Assembly (NCBI GenBank): GCA_944389935.1
Contig: CALXOE010000021.1
Span: 1 to 52,948, forward strand
Direction of reading: 5' to 3'
DNA: 52,948 bases
Source: an uncultured Victivallis sp.
GTDB lineage: Bacteria; Verrucomicrobiota; Lentisphaeria; Victivallales; Victivallaceae
Below the pieces are notes generated by a model. The model was not told where the DNA came from and ran no database searches. It saw only the letters and a program-made list of their open reading frames with translations. Both the position numbers and the translations under genes were made by a program. Positions within the stretch are counted from its first letter, which is position 1, and each line of letters opens with the position of its first letter. Below are positions 10,394-20,300 of the stretch, piece after piece.

Positions 10394-11596
10394 ATGATGA
10401 ACTTCTGGAAACGGCACCGGGCGAAGAAACGCCTCGCAAAACTCAGGAACGAGATCAAGCTCTGCCGCCACAACGACGATGACCTGCTCTCGCAGAAGCA
10501 GAAAGAGGATCTCGATGCGCTGCTTCTCGAAATGCGGGAGACTCCCGCGGAGGAGGTGGATTCGCGTCTCGACGGCTATCTGTCGCGTTTCCGCAAGAGT
10601 GTGCCGCCGTACCGTTATCAGACGATCCGCGGGCTGCTTGATCTGCTGCTCGTGGTCGGGGCGGTGGCGTTTGGAATCCGGGCGCTGTTTCTGCAGCCGT
10701 TCCGGATTCCGACCAGCAGCATGCAGCCGACGCTGTTCGGAATTCACTATATCGACCGGGAGACGAAGGTCAATCCGCTGCTCGGGAAACTGCCTGCGCC
10801 GCTGGAGTGGCTGCTCTTTTCGACCCGCCGCGCGCAGGCGCAGGTGCAGAGTCCGGGAGAACTCGACCCGGAGTCATTCCGCACCACCGGGACGCTTTCC
10901 GACACGACCTCGTTCACGATCGGCAACACGCGCTACCGGCTCCCGGGCGACGCGCGCAAGGTGATCGAATATGCCGATCTCGAGGCGGGGCGGCGTTACC
11001 GCACCGGCGACACTCTTGCAGACGGGTTCGTCTCGATGGGGGATCATCTGTTCGTCGAACGATGGAGCATCTATCTGGCGCCGCTGAAGCGGGGTGACGT
11101 GATGGTGTTCACGACCGACGGACTCACGGCACAGGGGCGGAAACTCTCCGAACTGAGCGGATTCTTCTACATCAAGCGCCTCGTCGGTCTGCCCGGAGAT
11201 ACGCTGCGGATTGTGAACAATGTGCTCGAAGTGAAGCCCGCGGGGGAAGATCAGTTCCGCCCGATCTACGAGATCGCCCCGATCTTTGAAAAACTTTACA
11301 GCGGCAAGGGCGGTTATCAGGGACACCTGAGCGGCATGGGCGACCTCATCGCCTCGCCCGGGCAGGAGTATGTCGTTCCGAAAGATCACTACTTCATGAT
11401 GGGGGACAACTCGCGTTTCAGCCTGGACAGCCGTTTCTTCGGGGCGGTACCCCGGAAGAATCTCGTCGGCAAGGCGTGGGTCGCGTTCTGGCCGTTCACG
11501 CGCCGCTGGGGTCTGATCGACCGGGTCGGCCCGGTCGACGCCCCGACCGGAAAGCCGGTCAAGGATATGACATTCCCGGTCATGTACCGGCAGTGA
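10394..11596 (+). CDS. lepB: Signal peptidase I (LepB)
   Basis: A 400-residue membrane-anchored signal peptidase. A basic, coiled N-terminal cytoplasmic part (about 1-75) precedes one clear membrane segment (LLDLLLVVGAVAFGIRALFL). The catalytic Ser109 sits in PTSSMQPTL and the general base Lys261 in YIKRLVGLPGD; box E is MMGDNSRFSLDSRFFG. It cleaves signal peptides from exported proteins, which suits a genome with many secreted glycosidases. It is longer than the E. coli enzyme (about 324 aa) because of the N-terminal part and an insert between Ser and Lys. Two ATGs (10394, 10397) are both possible starts. Confidence 0.95.
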   Translation: MMNFWKRHRAKKRLAKLRNEIKLCRHNDDDLLSQKQKEDLDALLLEMRETPAEEVDSRLDGYLSRFRKSVPPYRYQTIRGLLDLLLVVGAVAFGIRALFLQPFRIPTSSMQPTLFGIHYIDRETKVNPLLGKLPAPLEWLLFSTRRAQAQVQSPGELDPESFRTTGTLSDTTSFTIGNTRYRLPGDARKVIEYADLEAGRRYRTGDTLADGFVSMGDHLFVERWSIYLAPLKRGDVMVFTTDGLTAQGRKLSELSGFFYIKRLVGLPGDTLRIVNNVLEVKPAGEDQFRPIYEIAPIFEKLYSGKGGYQGHLSGMGDLIASPGQEYVVPKDHYFMMGDNSRFSLDSRFFGAVPRKNLVGKAWVAFWPFTRRWGLIDRVGPVDAPTGKPVKDMTFPVMYRQ

Positions 11597-12007
11597 CACT
11601 CCGCGTCGCCCGACGGCGGCGCAATGCCGGAGAAGTTTCTCTCCCCCGGCAAAATCCGGGACGCAGATTCAACGTACCGGGGTGATGCTGTTATGGCAGG
11701 AGGGGCACTCGCAGGTGACATTCTCCAGTTCCGGGGGACACTCCTGATGCTGTCCGCAGCAGGGGCAGATGAATTTGAAATCCGTCAAAACCCGGGGTGA
11801 CGGAGCCGGAACCGGCGGCAGACTCTGCAGAGTCTGGAAGATCGCAGGTCCCGCCGAATGCGGGAGGCCCGCAAACTTCTTTTGCAGAACAAGTCACTAT
11901 CGCGGAAATCGCAAACCGCCCGGGATGGAGAAATCCATTTCTCTGCTCTCACATCTTGAAACGGGAGACCGGCCACTCTCCTGACGGAATTTCCGGGGGG
12001 AAGCGGT
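11597..12007. other. Spacer between lepB and the locus A glycosidase
   Basis: A convergent spacer of 411 bp. The only coding-like signal is the zinc-ribbon relic at 11669-11893. No strong terminator with a T-tract is visible. Confidence 0.5.
11669..11893 (-). pseudogene. Relic of a zinc-ribbon protein
   Basis: A 74-codon open frame without ATG reads a proline-rich linker (PPVPAPSPR), then FKFICPCCGQHQECPPEL and VTCECPSCHNSITPVR before a stop. Two CxxC pairs spaced about 20 residues apart form a treble-clef style zinc ribbon of the sort fused to many PVC proteins. No start codon or ribosome site supports independent expression (only a TTG just before the ribbon), so it is probably the leftover end of a larger gene. 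It lies downstream of the locus A glycosidase on the same strand. Confidence 0.4.
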
Positions 12008-14911
12008 TCAGTCGAAGACGATCAGCGGGAAACGATCGAAGTTCTTCCATTCGCTGATCCCCGGAGCCAACTGAATGAACCCCTCACGGAGATCGCCGTC
12101 GTTGTCGTTGACGAGCAGATTGAACCGGACTCCCGCAGACAGCATGGAGTCGTCGAGGCCGAATGCGTCGAGCGCGAGCCTGGCCCGGTACGAAGTGCGG
12201 CGCAGCGTCTCATCCCGGTGCGTCGTCAAAGTGATGCCCTTTGCCGCTGTCGCGGCATCGAGCCCGGACGGGGACTCCCAGACAAAGCTGTCCGGACGGC
12301 CGTTGCCGAGCCGCGCCAGTCCGATCTTCCACGCTCCGGCCCGGCCCGGAACGGCGAGCGCAAACTGAATGCCGTCCCCTTTCCAGGTACCGGTTCCGCG
12401 CTCTTTCTGGATATGGATGTCATCGGAAACCGCGACGTAAAGCTCCAGAACACCCGGCTCGCGACGCAGATAGATCGAGGCCGACAGATCATCTTTCCCC
12501 GTCCAGACCCGGTCGCGCAGACTCGGATCCCCCTCGCAGAACGAGACCACCTGTTCGGGGCGATCAAGCACAAAATCCGGTCTGCGGCGGTACTTTCCAT
12601 CCCCCGCCGGAATCCGGACCGCCGGACGGAGAGGCACGTCGAGTGTCCCGGAAAACGACGTTCCGGAAATCGTATAATCGAGCCTCACGGAGCCGACATC
12701 AACACCACGGCGGATCAATCCGGAAAAATCCAGCGTCCGCCGCCCGCCGGGAGCGAGCGTGACAGCCGTCTCCGCCGGAGTGACGGCGACACCTTTCTCC
12801 GGCACAAAATGCAATTTGAATTCCGCCTGAATGTCCAGAGGATTCGCGATCTCTGCCGTCAGCCGGAACGGCTGCTCCGGGACGGCCGCTCCGGAGGAAA
12901 ACGTGACCGGCGAATCCCGCAATTCGGCCCGGGAAGCGTCTGCCAGGCGAATGACCGCCGGTTCGGCGGTGATGCCGACCAGTACCGCGCCATCAGAAAG
13001 CGGCAGCGGCATGGAATTCCCCATCATATCGATGCGTTCCGCCCGGGCCGCGTCGGTGGCGACGGCGATGATTCCCCCGGCCCGGTTCGCCTCGTTCCAG
13101 ACCGCCAGCAGCCGATCTCCGCCGTTCCGGAAGAGAAAACCGTCGCACCCGTCCGGCAGCTTCAGCTCCCCGAGGCAGGCCGCCCCGCGAAACCAGCGCG
13201 CCAGCATGTGGTAGACGCTGAGCACCGGTTTCGCCTGAAAATCATTGGTCAGCAATCCGAAATGGTACTCGGGATCGTTCGGAGCGAAACCGTCGTTCCG
13301 CAAATCGTACCAGTTGTAACCGATCGCCCCGCGACTCCAGGAAAAAAGCAGTTTCTTGAACAGCGCCGCGGCCTGTTCGCGCTCGGTTCCGCCGATGGCG
13401 CTGACGGCGGTCTCATTCGCATACCACGGGATTCCGACACCGGCCTTTTTCCGCAGCGGCAGCAGCCTCTCATCGATCTGGCGCGCATACGTCGCGTAAT
13501 TCGCGTGGCCGTGATAGGCGTGAACATCGAAGAACCGCCATCCGTCCCGCATCGCCTTGAACTGAAACTCCGGATCGCGCCGCCCGGGATGATCGCCGAG
13601 TCCGGCGAAACCGGCACTGAAAACGATCAGCTCTGGATCGGTACGGCGAACCGTTTCGCTCGCAGCCTTTGCCAGATCGAGGTAGTCTTCCACGCCGAAG
13701 TGGCTGAATGCGTAAAGATCCGGTTCATTCCAGACTTCCCAGATCCGGATGCGCCCCTTGAAGTGTTTCACGGTGGTTTCGACGTAGCGTTTCCACGCCT
13801 CGAGCTCGGGCTTGGCGCGACTCCAGGCGTGATAACTCGGGGCATTCCAGGTCTCTTTCGGCGCGGCCCAGCGCGTGCAGAAGCCGAACATGCCCTGAAC
13901 TTCGATGCCGTAACGGCCGAAGAGATCGACAATATGGTCGAAACGTTCAAAACGGAACTGCTCAGGCGTCGGCTGGATCTGACTCCAATCGACTCCGCTT
14001 CTCAGATACCGGACTCCGAGCCGGGCCGCAGCCTGCGCCTCAAGTTCCTGCTCTCCCTCCGCCCAGCGGTCCGGATGGGAACACACGCCGAATGCGAAAT
14101 CCCCTTTCTGCGGACGGTAAGCCGGGAGCTCCGGCAGAACCGCGAAACCGGCTTCCCCGCTGCGGGAATCCTCTCCGGAACGAATCGTCCACCCGAGCGT
14201 CCAATGCCCGTTCAACGGCAGTTTCTCCGCAACCGGGAAAACAGTGCTCTCTCCGGCTGCGAGCGTCTGCTCCCGGCGAAACGGAAGCGCTCTCCCGTAA
14301 AACGCGGTCAGATTCCCGGCAATGAGGAACGGCAGCGGCCGGTCCGCGCGGTTGGTCACCCGGAGACGCACCGGCTCTCCCGGCATGAACAGCGCAAGGC
14401 GTCCCGGCAGATCCAGCGCGACCTCGAATGCAGCAGCCGGATCGGTATCGGCAGACAGCGCGGCCTTGTGCAGCGTCAGATCCACTCCGCTGCCGTCGGT
14501 GACCAGTTCGATCCCCTCGAATTTCACGGCGCCCTTCCGATCCAGAGCGGTCCGGCAGACATTTTCACCCGGCACCAGAGGAACGATCCCGGTTTTGAAC
14601 GCCTCCCCGTCGGCGGCCGCGAGCAGCCGGATTCCGGCCCTGCCGGTCGAGTGCAGTGTGCACTCGATCACCACACCGCCGGGAGAATTGTGCGTGACCA
14701 GAGTGAACTTCCGTTCCCGCAGAACGATGTTCCGGGCATTTCCCCGAATGCGCACCCCGGGATTCTCCGAGACCATCTTCCCCTGACCGGAATAAAACGA
14801 ACTCGTATAACGCTCATACCGGTCAAATGCGAGCCAGGGAAATTCCGCCGGCACGGCGAATCCGGCAACCGGGAGCAGACAGAGCAGAAAGAGAGCTGAA
14901 AACCGCAGCAT
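12008..14911 (-). CDS. Secreted clan-A-like glycosidase with CBM9-like C-terminus (locus A)
   Basis: A 967-residue exported enzyme. The signal peptide MLRFSALFLLCLLPVAGFAV comes first, then beta-sandwich domains to about residue 270. A TIM-barrel follows with a likely acid/base Glu396 in VWNEPDLY and nucleophile Glu500 in WYANETAVS. A C-terminal sugar-binding domain resembling family-9 CBMs ends GISEWKNFDRFPLIVFD. The barrel resembles GH39/GH5-type retaining enzymes; the substrate cannot be read. I chose the ATG at 14911 for its signal peptide and GGAGGGG ribosome site. It starts 19 bp after the pseudopilin stop, making regulator, pseudopilin and enzyme one operon. Confidence 0.8.
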   Translation of the reverse strand: MLRFSALFLLCLLPVAGFAVPAEFPWLAFDRYERYTSSFYSGQGKMVSENPGVRIRGNARNIVLRERKFTLVTHNSPGGVVIECTLHSTGRAGIRLLAAADGEAFKTGIVPLVPGENVCRTALDRKGAVKFEGIELVTDGSGVDLTLHKAALSADTDPAAAFEVALDLPGRLALFMPGEPVRLRVTNRADRPLPFLIAGNLTAFYGRALPFRREQTLAAGESTVFPVAEKLPLNGHWTLGWTIRSGEDSRSGEAGFAVLPELPAYRPQKGDFAFGVCSHPDRWAEGEQELEAQAAARLGVRYLRSGVDWSQIQPTPEQFRFERFDHIVDLFGRYGIEVQGMFGFCTRWAAPKETWNAPSYHAWSRAKPELEAWKRYVETTVKHFKGRIRIWEVWNEPDLYAFSHFGVEDYLDLAKAASETVRRTDPELIVFSAGFAGLGDHPGRRDPEFQFKAMRDGWRFFDVHAYHGHANYATYARQIDERLLPLRKKAGVGIPWYANETAVSAIGGTEREQAAALFKKLLFSWSRGAIGYNWYDLRNDGFAPNDPEYHFGLLTNDFQAKPVLSVYHMLARWFRGAACLGELKLPDGCDGFLFRNGGDRLLAVWNEANRAGGIIAVATDAARAERIDMMGNSMPLPLSDGAVLVGITAEPAVIRLADASRAELRDSPVTFSSGAAVPEQPFRLTAEIANPLDIQAEFKLHFVPEKGVAVTPAETAVTLAPGGRRTLDFSGLIRRGVDVGSVRLDYTISGTSFSGTLDVPLRPAVRIPAGDGKYRRRPDFVLDRPEQVVSFCEGDPSLRDRVWTGKDDLSASIYLRREPGVLELYVAVSDDIHIQKERGTGTWKGDGIQFALAVPGRAGAWKIGLARLGNGRPDSFVWESPSGLDAATAAKGITLTTHRDETLRRTSYRARLALDAFGLDDSMLSAGVRFNLLVNDNDGDLREGFIQLAPGISEWKNFDRFPLIVFD

Positions 14912-14930
14912 GAATCCCCTCCCCCCGAAT

Positions 14931-15653
14931 TCAGTACAAATAAAGTTCCCAGGCCACTTTCTGCGGCGTGACGAACTCGACATGCAGATCGAACATCAGC
15001 GCATTCTTGCCGTCGTGGCGCAGATCGGGGAATGTATCGCTCGAAATGCCCATGTAATATCCGCAGTTGCGGATCGACGGATGCACATAGCCTTTCTCAT
15101 TGGTCAGATGCCTCCCGAGTTCACTGACAAAAATGATCTTGCTGTTCGCAAAACGCGGGGAACGGCTTTCCGGCCGAACCATGTAATTGGAGGTCGTAGT
15201 CGGAACTTCGTCCACGCACTCGGACGGCTTGAATCCGAAATTCTGCGAAAGGTAACTGAACGCATTCATCGCGTAGGAAACCGTGTCGGAGAGTCCGTTG
15301 CTGCCGTAAACCACCTCGGTCGCCTTGCAGAAAAGCGCCCCCTCCCGCGCAAGTTCGGTCGATCGCGTCCAGTCGGTCGGATTTTCGTTGCTGCCGAGAT
15401 ACGGACGGATACGGTGATACCAGCGCTGCAGGTTCAGTCTCTCTCCCACCGGCTGATCGGCGGGCGGAAACGTCCCCTGATCACCCGCATACATCGCCAG
15501 AGCGGCCCCGATCTGCTTCAAGTTGTTGACACACGCCGTTTTCGTCGCGGAAGCACGCGCTTTCTGCAATGCCGGCAGCAGCATCCCGGCCAGAATCGCG
15601 ATGATCGCAATCACAATCAACAATTCAATCAATGTGAAGCAATGACGTTTCAT
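14931..15653 (-). CDS. Orphan pseudopilin, locus A
   Basis: A 240-residue protein with a type IV pilin-like start: short leader MKRHC, then [18 protein letters not shown] with the key Glu at +5, and an amphipathic helix. The remainder is a soluble globular part ending near [17 protein letters not shown], a degenerate form of the PVC H-X9-DG tail. Residue -1 is Cys, not the usual Gly of prepilin peptidase sites. The ATG overlaps the stop of the upstream regulator by 4 bp, so translation is coupled. No pilus assembly genes are nearby. Presumably membrane-anchored at the outer face of the inner membrane, with an unknown role beside the glycosidase. Confidence 0.85.
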   Translation of the reverse strand: MKRHCFTLIELLIVIAIIAILAGMLLPALQKARASATKTACVNNLKQIGAALAMYAGDQGTFPPADQPVGERLNLQRWYHRIRPYLGSNENPTDWTRSTELAREGALFCKATEVVYGSNGLSDTVSYAMNAFSYLSQNFGFKPSECVDEVPTTTSNYMVRPESRSPRFANSKIIFVSELGRHLTNEKGYVHPSIRNCGYYMGISSDTFPDLRHDGKNALMFDLHVEFVTPQKVAWELYLY

Positions 15654-16735
15654 GATACGGCTTCCTTTCTGAGTTCTGTGTTGATATCCGAAACGCTCTG
15701 ATATTCGAGAATTTCCGGTTTGATGCAGATCTGGCAGGGAAACGCGAGGTCTCCGCGGAGCTGGTGATCGATGATGTCGAGGACGGCGGCAGCCTGCTTC
15801 GGCAGCGGCGAGTCGACCGAACTGATGCGCGGCGTCTCATCCGGAATCGAGTCGAAACCGTAACTGAGCAAACTCAGTTTCCCGGGAATGTCGACGCCGC
15901 GCCGCTCGAAAAAGGCAAGAACCTCCCGCGCAGTGGCGTAACTGCAGACGAAAAGCGCCGAGATTCCGCTGCCGAGAATTTCGTCGCCGCGACGTTCGAG
16001 ATAACTCCGGATCTGAATGCAGGAGTCCACCCCTTTCCGGATTTCCGCATCGAAGAGAGAGACCTCGCAGCCGAGTGTTGCGGCGCAGAGCCGCAGCGTC
16101 CCGGTCATGGTCGAGAGCGTGTAGCTGGGTCCCTCGCTCAGGAGGACGCCGATCCGGCGATGCCCGCGGCGATACAGATAATTGGCCGCAGTCATGCCGG
16201 TCTCCGTCAGATGCGAACCGACACATTTGATGTTGAACACCGGCAGTGTCGAACGGCAGAGCACGATCGGACGCACCGAACTGGTCAGAATCTGTAGCTG
16301 CTCCGCCGTGAAACTGTCGAACCGAACCGGATCGAGAATCACTGCATCCGATTCAAAATCAGGAAGTTTTCGATAGATATCGGCATCGACCGGATAACGG
16401 ACGACCTCGCAGCAGTATCCACGTGACAATGCCTCTCCGGTCATGGTGCGCTCCATCGCTTCGATCGAATGCGACGGCCAGTCCGGGCGCAAATAGAGAA
16501 TCCGCGCCCCTTTTCTCGAAACCGCCCCGCGGGTCACGAAACTGCCCCGGCCGACATAAGAGACGATCAACCCGTTCTGCTGCATCCACTTCAGTGCCGG
16601 CGCCGCCGTGAACTGGCTCACATTGTATTCGCTCATGATCTCACGCAGCGTCGGGAAACGGGCGCCGTCCTCAAGACGGGATGCCCGTTCCACCAGCAGG
16701 CGGTACAACTGCCTGGATTTCGTGGTTTTATCCAT
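15650..16735 (-). CDS. GntR-type HTH / LacI-type sensor regulator, locus A
   Basis: A 361-residue hybrid transcription factor. An N-terminal GntR winged helix (about 1-70: [19 protein letters not shown], then [21 protein letters not shown]) is joined to a periplasmic-binding-protein-like sugar sensor. Landmarks there are [17 protein letters not shown] and [21 protein letters not shown]. Such hybrids (AraR-like) repress sugar genes until the sugar binds. It heads the operon with the pseudopilin (4-bp overlap) and glycosidase, so it probably controls itself. A promoter with a palindrome over its -10 region lies at 16834-16862. Confidence 0.88.
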   Translation of the reverse strand: MDKTTKSRQLYRLLVERASRLEDGARFPTLREIMSEYNVSQFTAAPALKWMQQNGLIVSYVGRGSFVTRGAVSRKGARILYLRPDWPSHSIEAMERTMTGEALSRGYCCEVVRYPVDADIYRKLPDFESDAVILDPVRFDSFTAEQLQILTSSVRPIVLCRSTLPVFNIKCVGSHLTETGMTAANYLYRRGHRRIGVLLSEGPSYTLSTMTGTLRLCAATLGCEVSLFDAEIRKGVDSCIQIRSYLERRGDEILGSGISALFVCSYATAREVLAFFERRGVDIPGKLSLLSYGFDSIPDETPRISSVDSPLPKQAAAVLDIIDHQLRGDLAFPCQICIKPEILEYQSVSDINTELRKEAVS

Positions 16736-16833
16736 CTTTGAATCCTTTACCGATACAATCGACTCAAATGAACCACCGGAATCGCTGCGTCAACCGGAAA
16801 AAATTGCATTGTTTTACGATTCATTCTGTTTTT

Positions 16834-16862
16834 ATTATGATCGATATCATCCGGAAAGTCAA
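16834..16862 (-). promoter_or_regulatory. Promoter and possible operator of locus A
   Basis: Minus strand: TTGACT (16857-16862), 17-base spacer, CATAAT (16834-16839). The palindrome ATGATCGATATCAT (16837-16850) covers the edge of the -10 and the spacer, a typical repressor position. Confidence 0.5.
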
Positions 16863-16959
16863 GAGCCGTTTGAAAAAATCAATTTTTCTTCCGAAACCAC
16901 CGCGGCGGGAAAGTTTCCGGCCCGGATTTCCGAAAAAAAGGACTCCAGGGTACAGCGTC

Positions 16960-17010
16960 AGGAAGAGGAAGAGGAGAAAGTTCCGAAACACTTCCTCCTC
17001 TTTCCACTCA
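16960..17010 (-). other. Imperfect hairpin after the CBM relic
   Basis: On the minus strand a purine-rich GGAAAGAGGAGGAAG is followed by the pyrimidine-rich CTTTCTCCTCTTCC. The pair folds into an imperfect stem just after the relic stop, with a T-run further on (about 16935). It may terminate transcription from the locus B glycosidase. Confidence 0.3.
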
Positions 17011-17193
17011 CTTCACAAAAATACCCATCTTTCCGGCATCACGGGGCAGAATACCGGAACCGAGATTCACTTCACGATGCGTTCCGGAAGCATCGCAATC
17101 GATCACCTTGATCGAAAATCCGCTGCCGGCTTTTGCGTCACCCCGCGGGATGCGCAGTTCGGCATCGATCCCATTCCGGCATCTGTTCCAAAG
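17008..17193 (-). pseudogene. Relic of a carbohydrate-binding C-terminal domain
   Basis: An open frame of 61 codons with no start reads GIDAELRIPRGDAKAGSGF, then SIKVIDCDASGTHREVNLGS and ILPRDAGKMGIFVK before a stop. It resembles the last 60 residues of the neighbouring locus B glycosidase, which end VRIGNKIRYDVEV, FSLLVIDRG, DRMGILLAR, and the usual end of CBM9-like domains. It is therefore probably the decayed end of a second glycosidase gene that followed the first on the same strand. Frames upstream of 17194 are broken. Confidence 0.5.
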
Positions 17194-17358
17194 TCAGGAT
17201 ACACCATGCGCAATGCAACGCGCTACTCGGCCTTTTCTCAAAAGATCATGACCGACCCGCAATTGTTTCCGTTCAACTGAACACGACAACCGTCCGAAAC
17301 CTGCCATTCCTCCGAACAGTTCCGCCAGAAACGCCTGTTACTCCCGGGTCACCTCTTG

Positions 17359-20300
17359 TCAGCGGGCGAGTAAAATTCCCATTCGGTCGGAATTGCGCTT
17401 CCGAATTCCATATCCCAACTCAAGGATCTTGTCTGGACGCTTCTCTCCCCGGTCGATCACCAGAAGACTGAATGGAATGTCGCCTTTTTCCGGGCACTCG
17501 ACTTCCACATCGTATCGAATTTTGTTCCCGATTCGAACGATGGAGCGTATTGCGTCCGGGCATTCAACCGCCGACTCCAGCCCATACCTGCCATCCCAGC
17601 GGTAGGAGCTCGGTTTGTCCTCTTTCAAGGCGAATCCATATTCTCTGTATTTTCCGTCGGTGACCATACCGAAAACCAGACAATCGCCGCCTTCGCGAAT
17701 ATATCCTGTAGTGCCGGTTTGAATCGGGGAATCGTCTTCCACCTCGGCAACCAGCCTCAGTTTTTCTTTTCCCCGGAAAAGCTGCCAGTTCATCGTCGGA
17801 GCATCCGGTAGTTTGGTGAGAAAAGCCGGTTCTCCCACGACTCCAGCCGTATATGGTTGCGCGCAAAAGCCGAAAAGCGTCTGAGAACTGCTGCACTCGG
17901 AGTCGTCCAGCTGCAATTGAACCAGATATGGAGTCGGATTGTTGAACGCGCTCGTGAACTGCCAGGTTTTGGGACGGACTTGAACAGGGATCTGTTTGGT
18001 TTCCTCAGGGGACAGTTCACAACTCTCCCCCTCCGGCAAAGTGAAATCATACCGCCCGGTGGATGGCATGATCCGTACGGATTGTTTCCGGCCGGTGTTG
18101 TTCTTCAGTTCAATAAAACTGGTGTAGCCGACAACACTTACCGGGCCGGCAGTACGGGCAGTCAGCATCAGCGGCACAAGTTTCCCTTCTCCACATCTGC
18201 CGCCAATTCCGGCATCGCAGAGTCCGAATGGTTTTTCCGCCTTCATGATCGCGGCGACTTTCCGTGTTTCGCCGGGTGCGAGCCGGTAGACCCCTCCCCG
18301 TTCAAAAGTTGCGGCAAGTCCTGACGGGCCGGTAAACTGAAGTGTTACCGTCTGTTCCTGATTGCTGTCATTTCGGAGAATCAGAGGAAGGTTGCGTTCC
18401 TCTCCGATGGTAAATTCAAAATCGAAATTGTGAGTGACCATCTCCTGAATCAGCCAGACGTTTTCGGTAAATCCGTCATCGCGGGATGGCGTTTCCCGGG
18501 AAGACTGAAATGCGGCGATAAAATTCGGAGTTGCAGCAAGCGCCTTCCCGTCAACATGTTCAGCATAACGCACGAAACGATCGGCCAACGTGTCCCTTTC
18601 GGAAGCGGAAAGCCGATTTCCGAATTGATCTAAAACAGTGAAACCAGTTTTTTCCGGAAGCGAAACCGTTTTTTCTTCAAATCCGGTATTCCAGTACACC
18701 GCACAATACGAACCATCTTTGCGAAGAAAAACGTAGCAATGAACGGCTCCGTCCGCCAGTACGGCACGCCCGACCGGCTTTACGTCGATATAAAACCGGT
18801 TTTTGAATCCTTCGGCCGGAAAAATCGCGGTGGCGTCTCCCCCCGGAAGCATCAGGTCGCGGTCGGTATAAAAGCAGTTGCGTGCGATTCCGGCGGTCAG
18901 AAGAATGGGCAACCGCTTGGTCTGCATTTCCTGCAGAATGGAAAAAGAGTGCCTGACCAGTCCCGATTCCGTATCCCACACCTCCCACCCGGGATACAGC
19001 TGGTCATAAACCCGGCGGCGGGCTAATATGTCTTCCAACGCGGTTGAATTATACTCAAAACGGTAAAGATGAACCGTAAAAATTCCGTCGGCAAACAAAT
19101 TCCGATTGAGCTTCTGCATCGCGGTGGGAAAATCAGTCGGCATGTTGTTCATTGCTCCGAGAAATACGCGCGAAGAGGGAGAACCCGCCTTCACCGCATG
19201 AAACACCGGACGGTAATAGGCCGCATAATCACGCCCGTCGGGAATCGGCGTCCAGAGAATATTCGGCTCGTTGTCAAAGCCCCAGTAGTTGATGGAACCA
19301 TCGGCCAGGCGAACCGTTTCACGAAAATATTCGATCAGATCGGCGGGCTGAGTTGAAATTGGTTTTATCCCGCCGGGAACACCGCGTGTCAGGCTGGTGC
19401 AAGTCTGAAATCCGGCTTTCTGAAATTCCTTCGCGACAGGGACGGGAGAGGTGGTCGTCAGTGGTTTATAATCTTTTCCCAGAGTGTTGAACCCCCCGAA
19501 AAACACAGTTCCATAACCGAGACTTTTCAAAGTTTCGACCATATCCTTTATGCTTACCGGCGGGGTAAGGGAGTACGCCTCCTGAAACCAGATGCCGGAG
19601 GAACGGTTCTGCCCACCTTCACGCAGAGTGCGGCTGATATAGCGTTCGCGGTCGGCAAGATATCCGCCTTTTTCATCACGGACTTTAAGCGTGACATTGA
19701 AAAAGCCGTTAGGCAGACCGGGGATCTCATGCCGGAGAACGGTCGTGCCTTTTTTCAGTTCCAAAGGGATCCGGGTCGTGTAAACACTGCGTTTGTCAAA
19801 AAAACTTGTCACCGCAAGTGTCGCTGTCGCCTTGATGTCTCTGGGGGTGTCAAACGTTATCTCCAATTCCGCTTTTTCCCCCTGAGGAAAATCCGGGTAA
19901 AGGTGAGGAACCTTTATCATCGCGTCAAAATCGACCGGGAGACGGCGGCTTACGCGCAGGTTGCGCAGATACAGTGTCTTACCCGGAATCTCGCGCTGCG
20001 GCAGAAAAAACAACAGTCTTCCGTTCCGCATATTTTCCCGAATCAAATCAGGGACTACGCCACTGACCTTCACTTTTGTCCACTCCTGTGTCAACGGCGG
20101 CGGTTTAGTCCCTTCCGGGAATTTCAGGTGGAACCCGTTCCAGTTGACCTGGGTAATGAAACCCGCATGAGGCGCGGAACTCAGCTGACCACGGTCGACG
20201 CGCCCTTCATATTCAAATTCAATCGTCTCTCCGGGCATGACGCTGAAACAGGGAAAGACGGGAATCACTGTTTCTATGAAATCGGAAAACTTCAGAGAAA

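Noticed and set aside
12218..14899. Long plus-strand open frame of nearly 900 codons opposite the locus A glycosidase
   Set aside because: A shadow of the GC-rich minus-strand gene: Arg/Pro/Gly-rich, no domain, no ribosome site. The minus-strand frame has a signal peptide and catalytic motifs.
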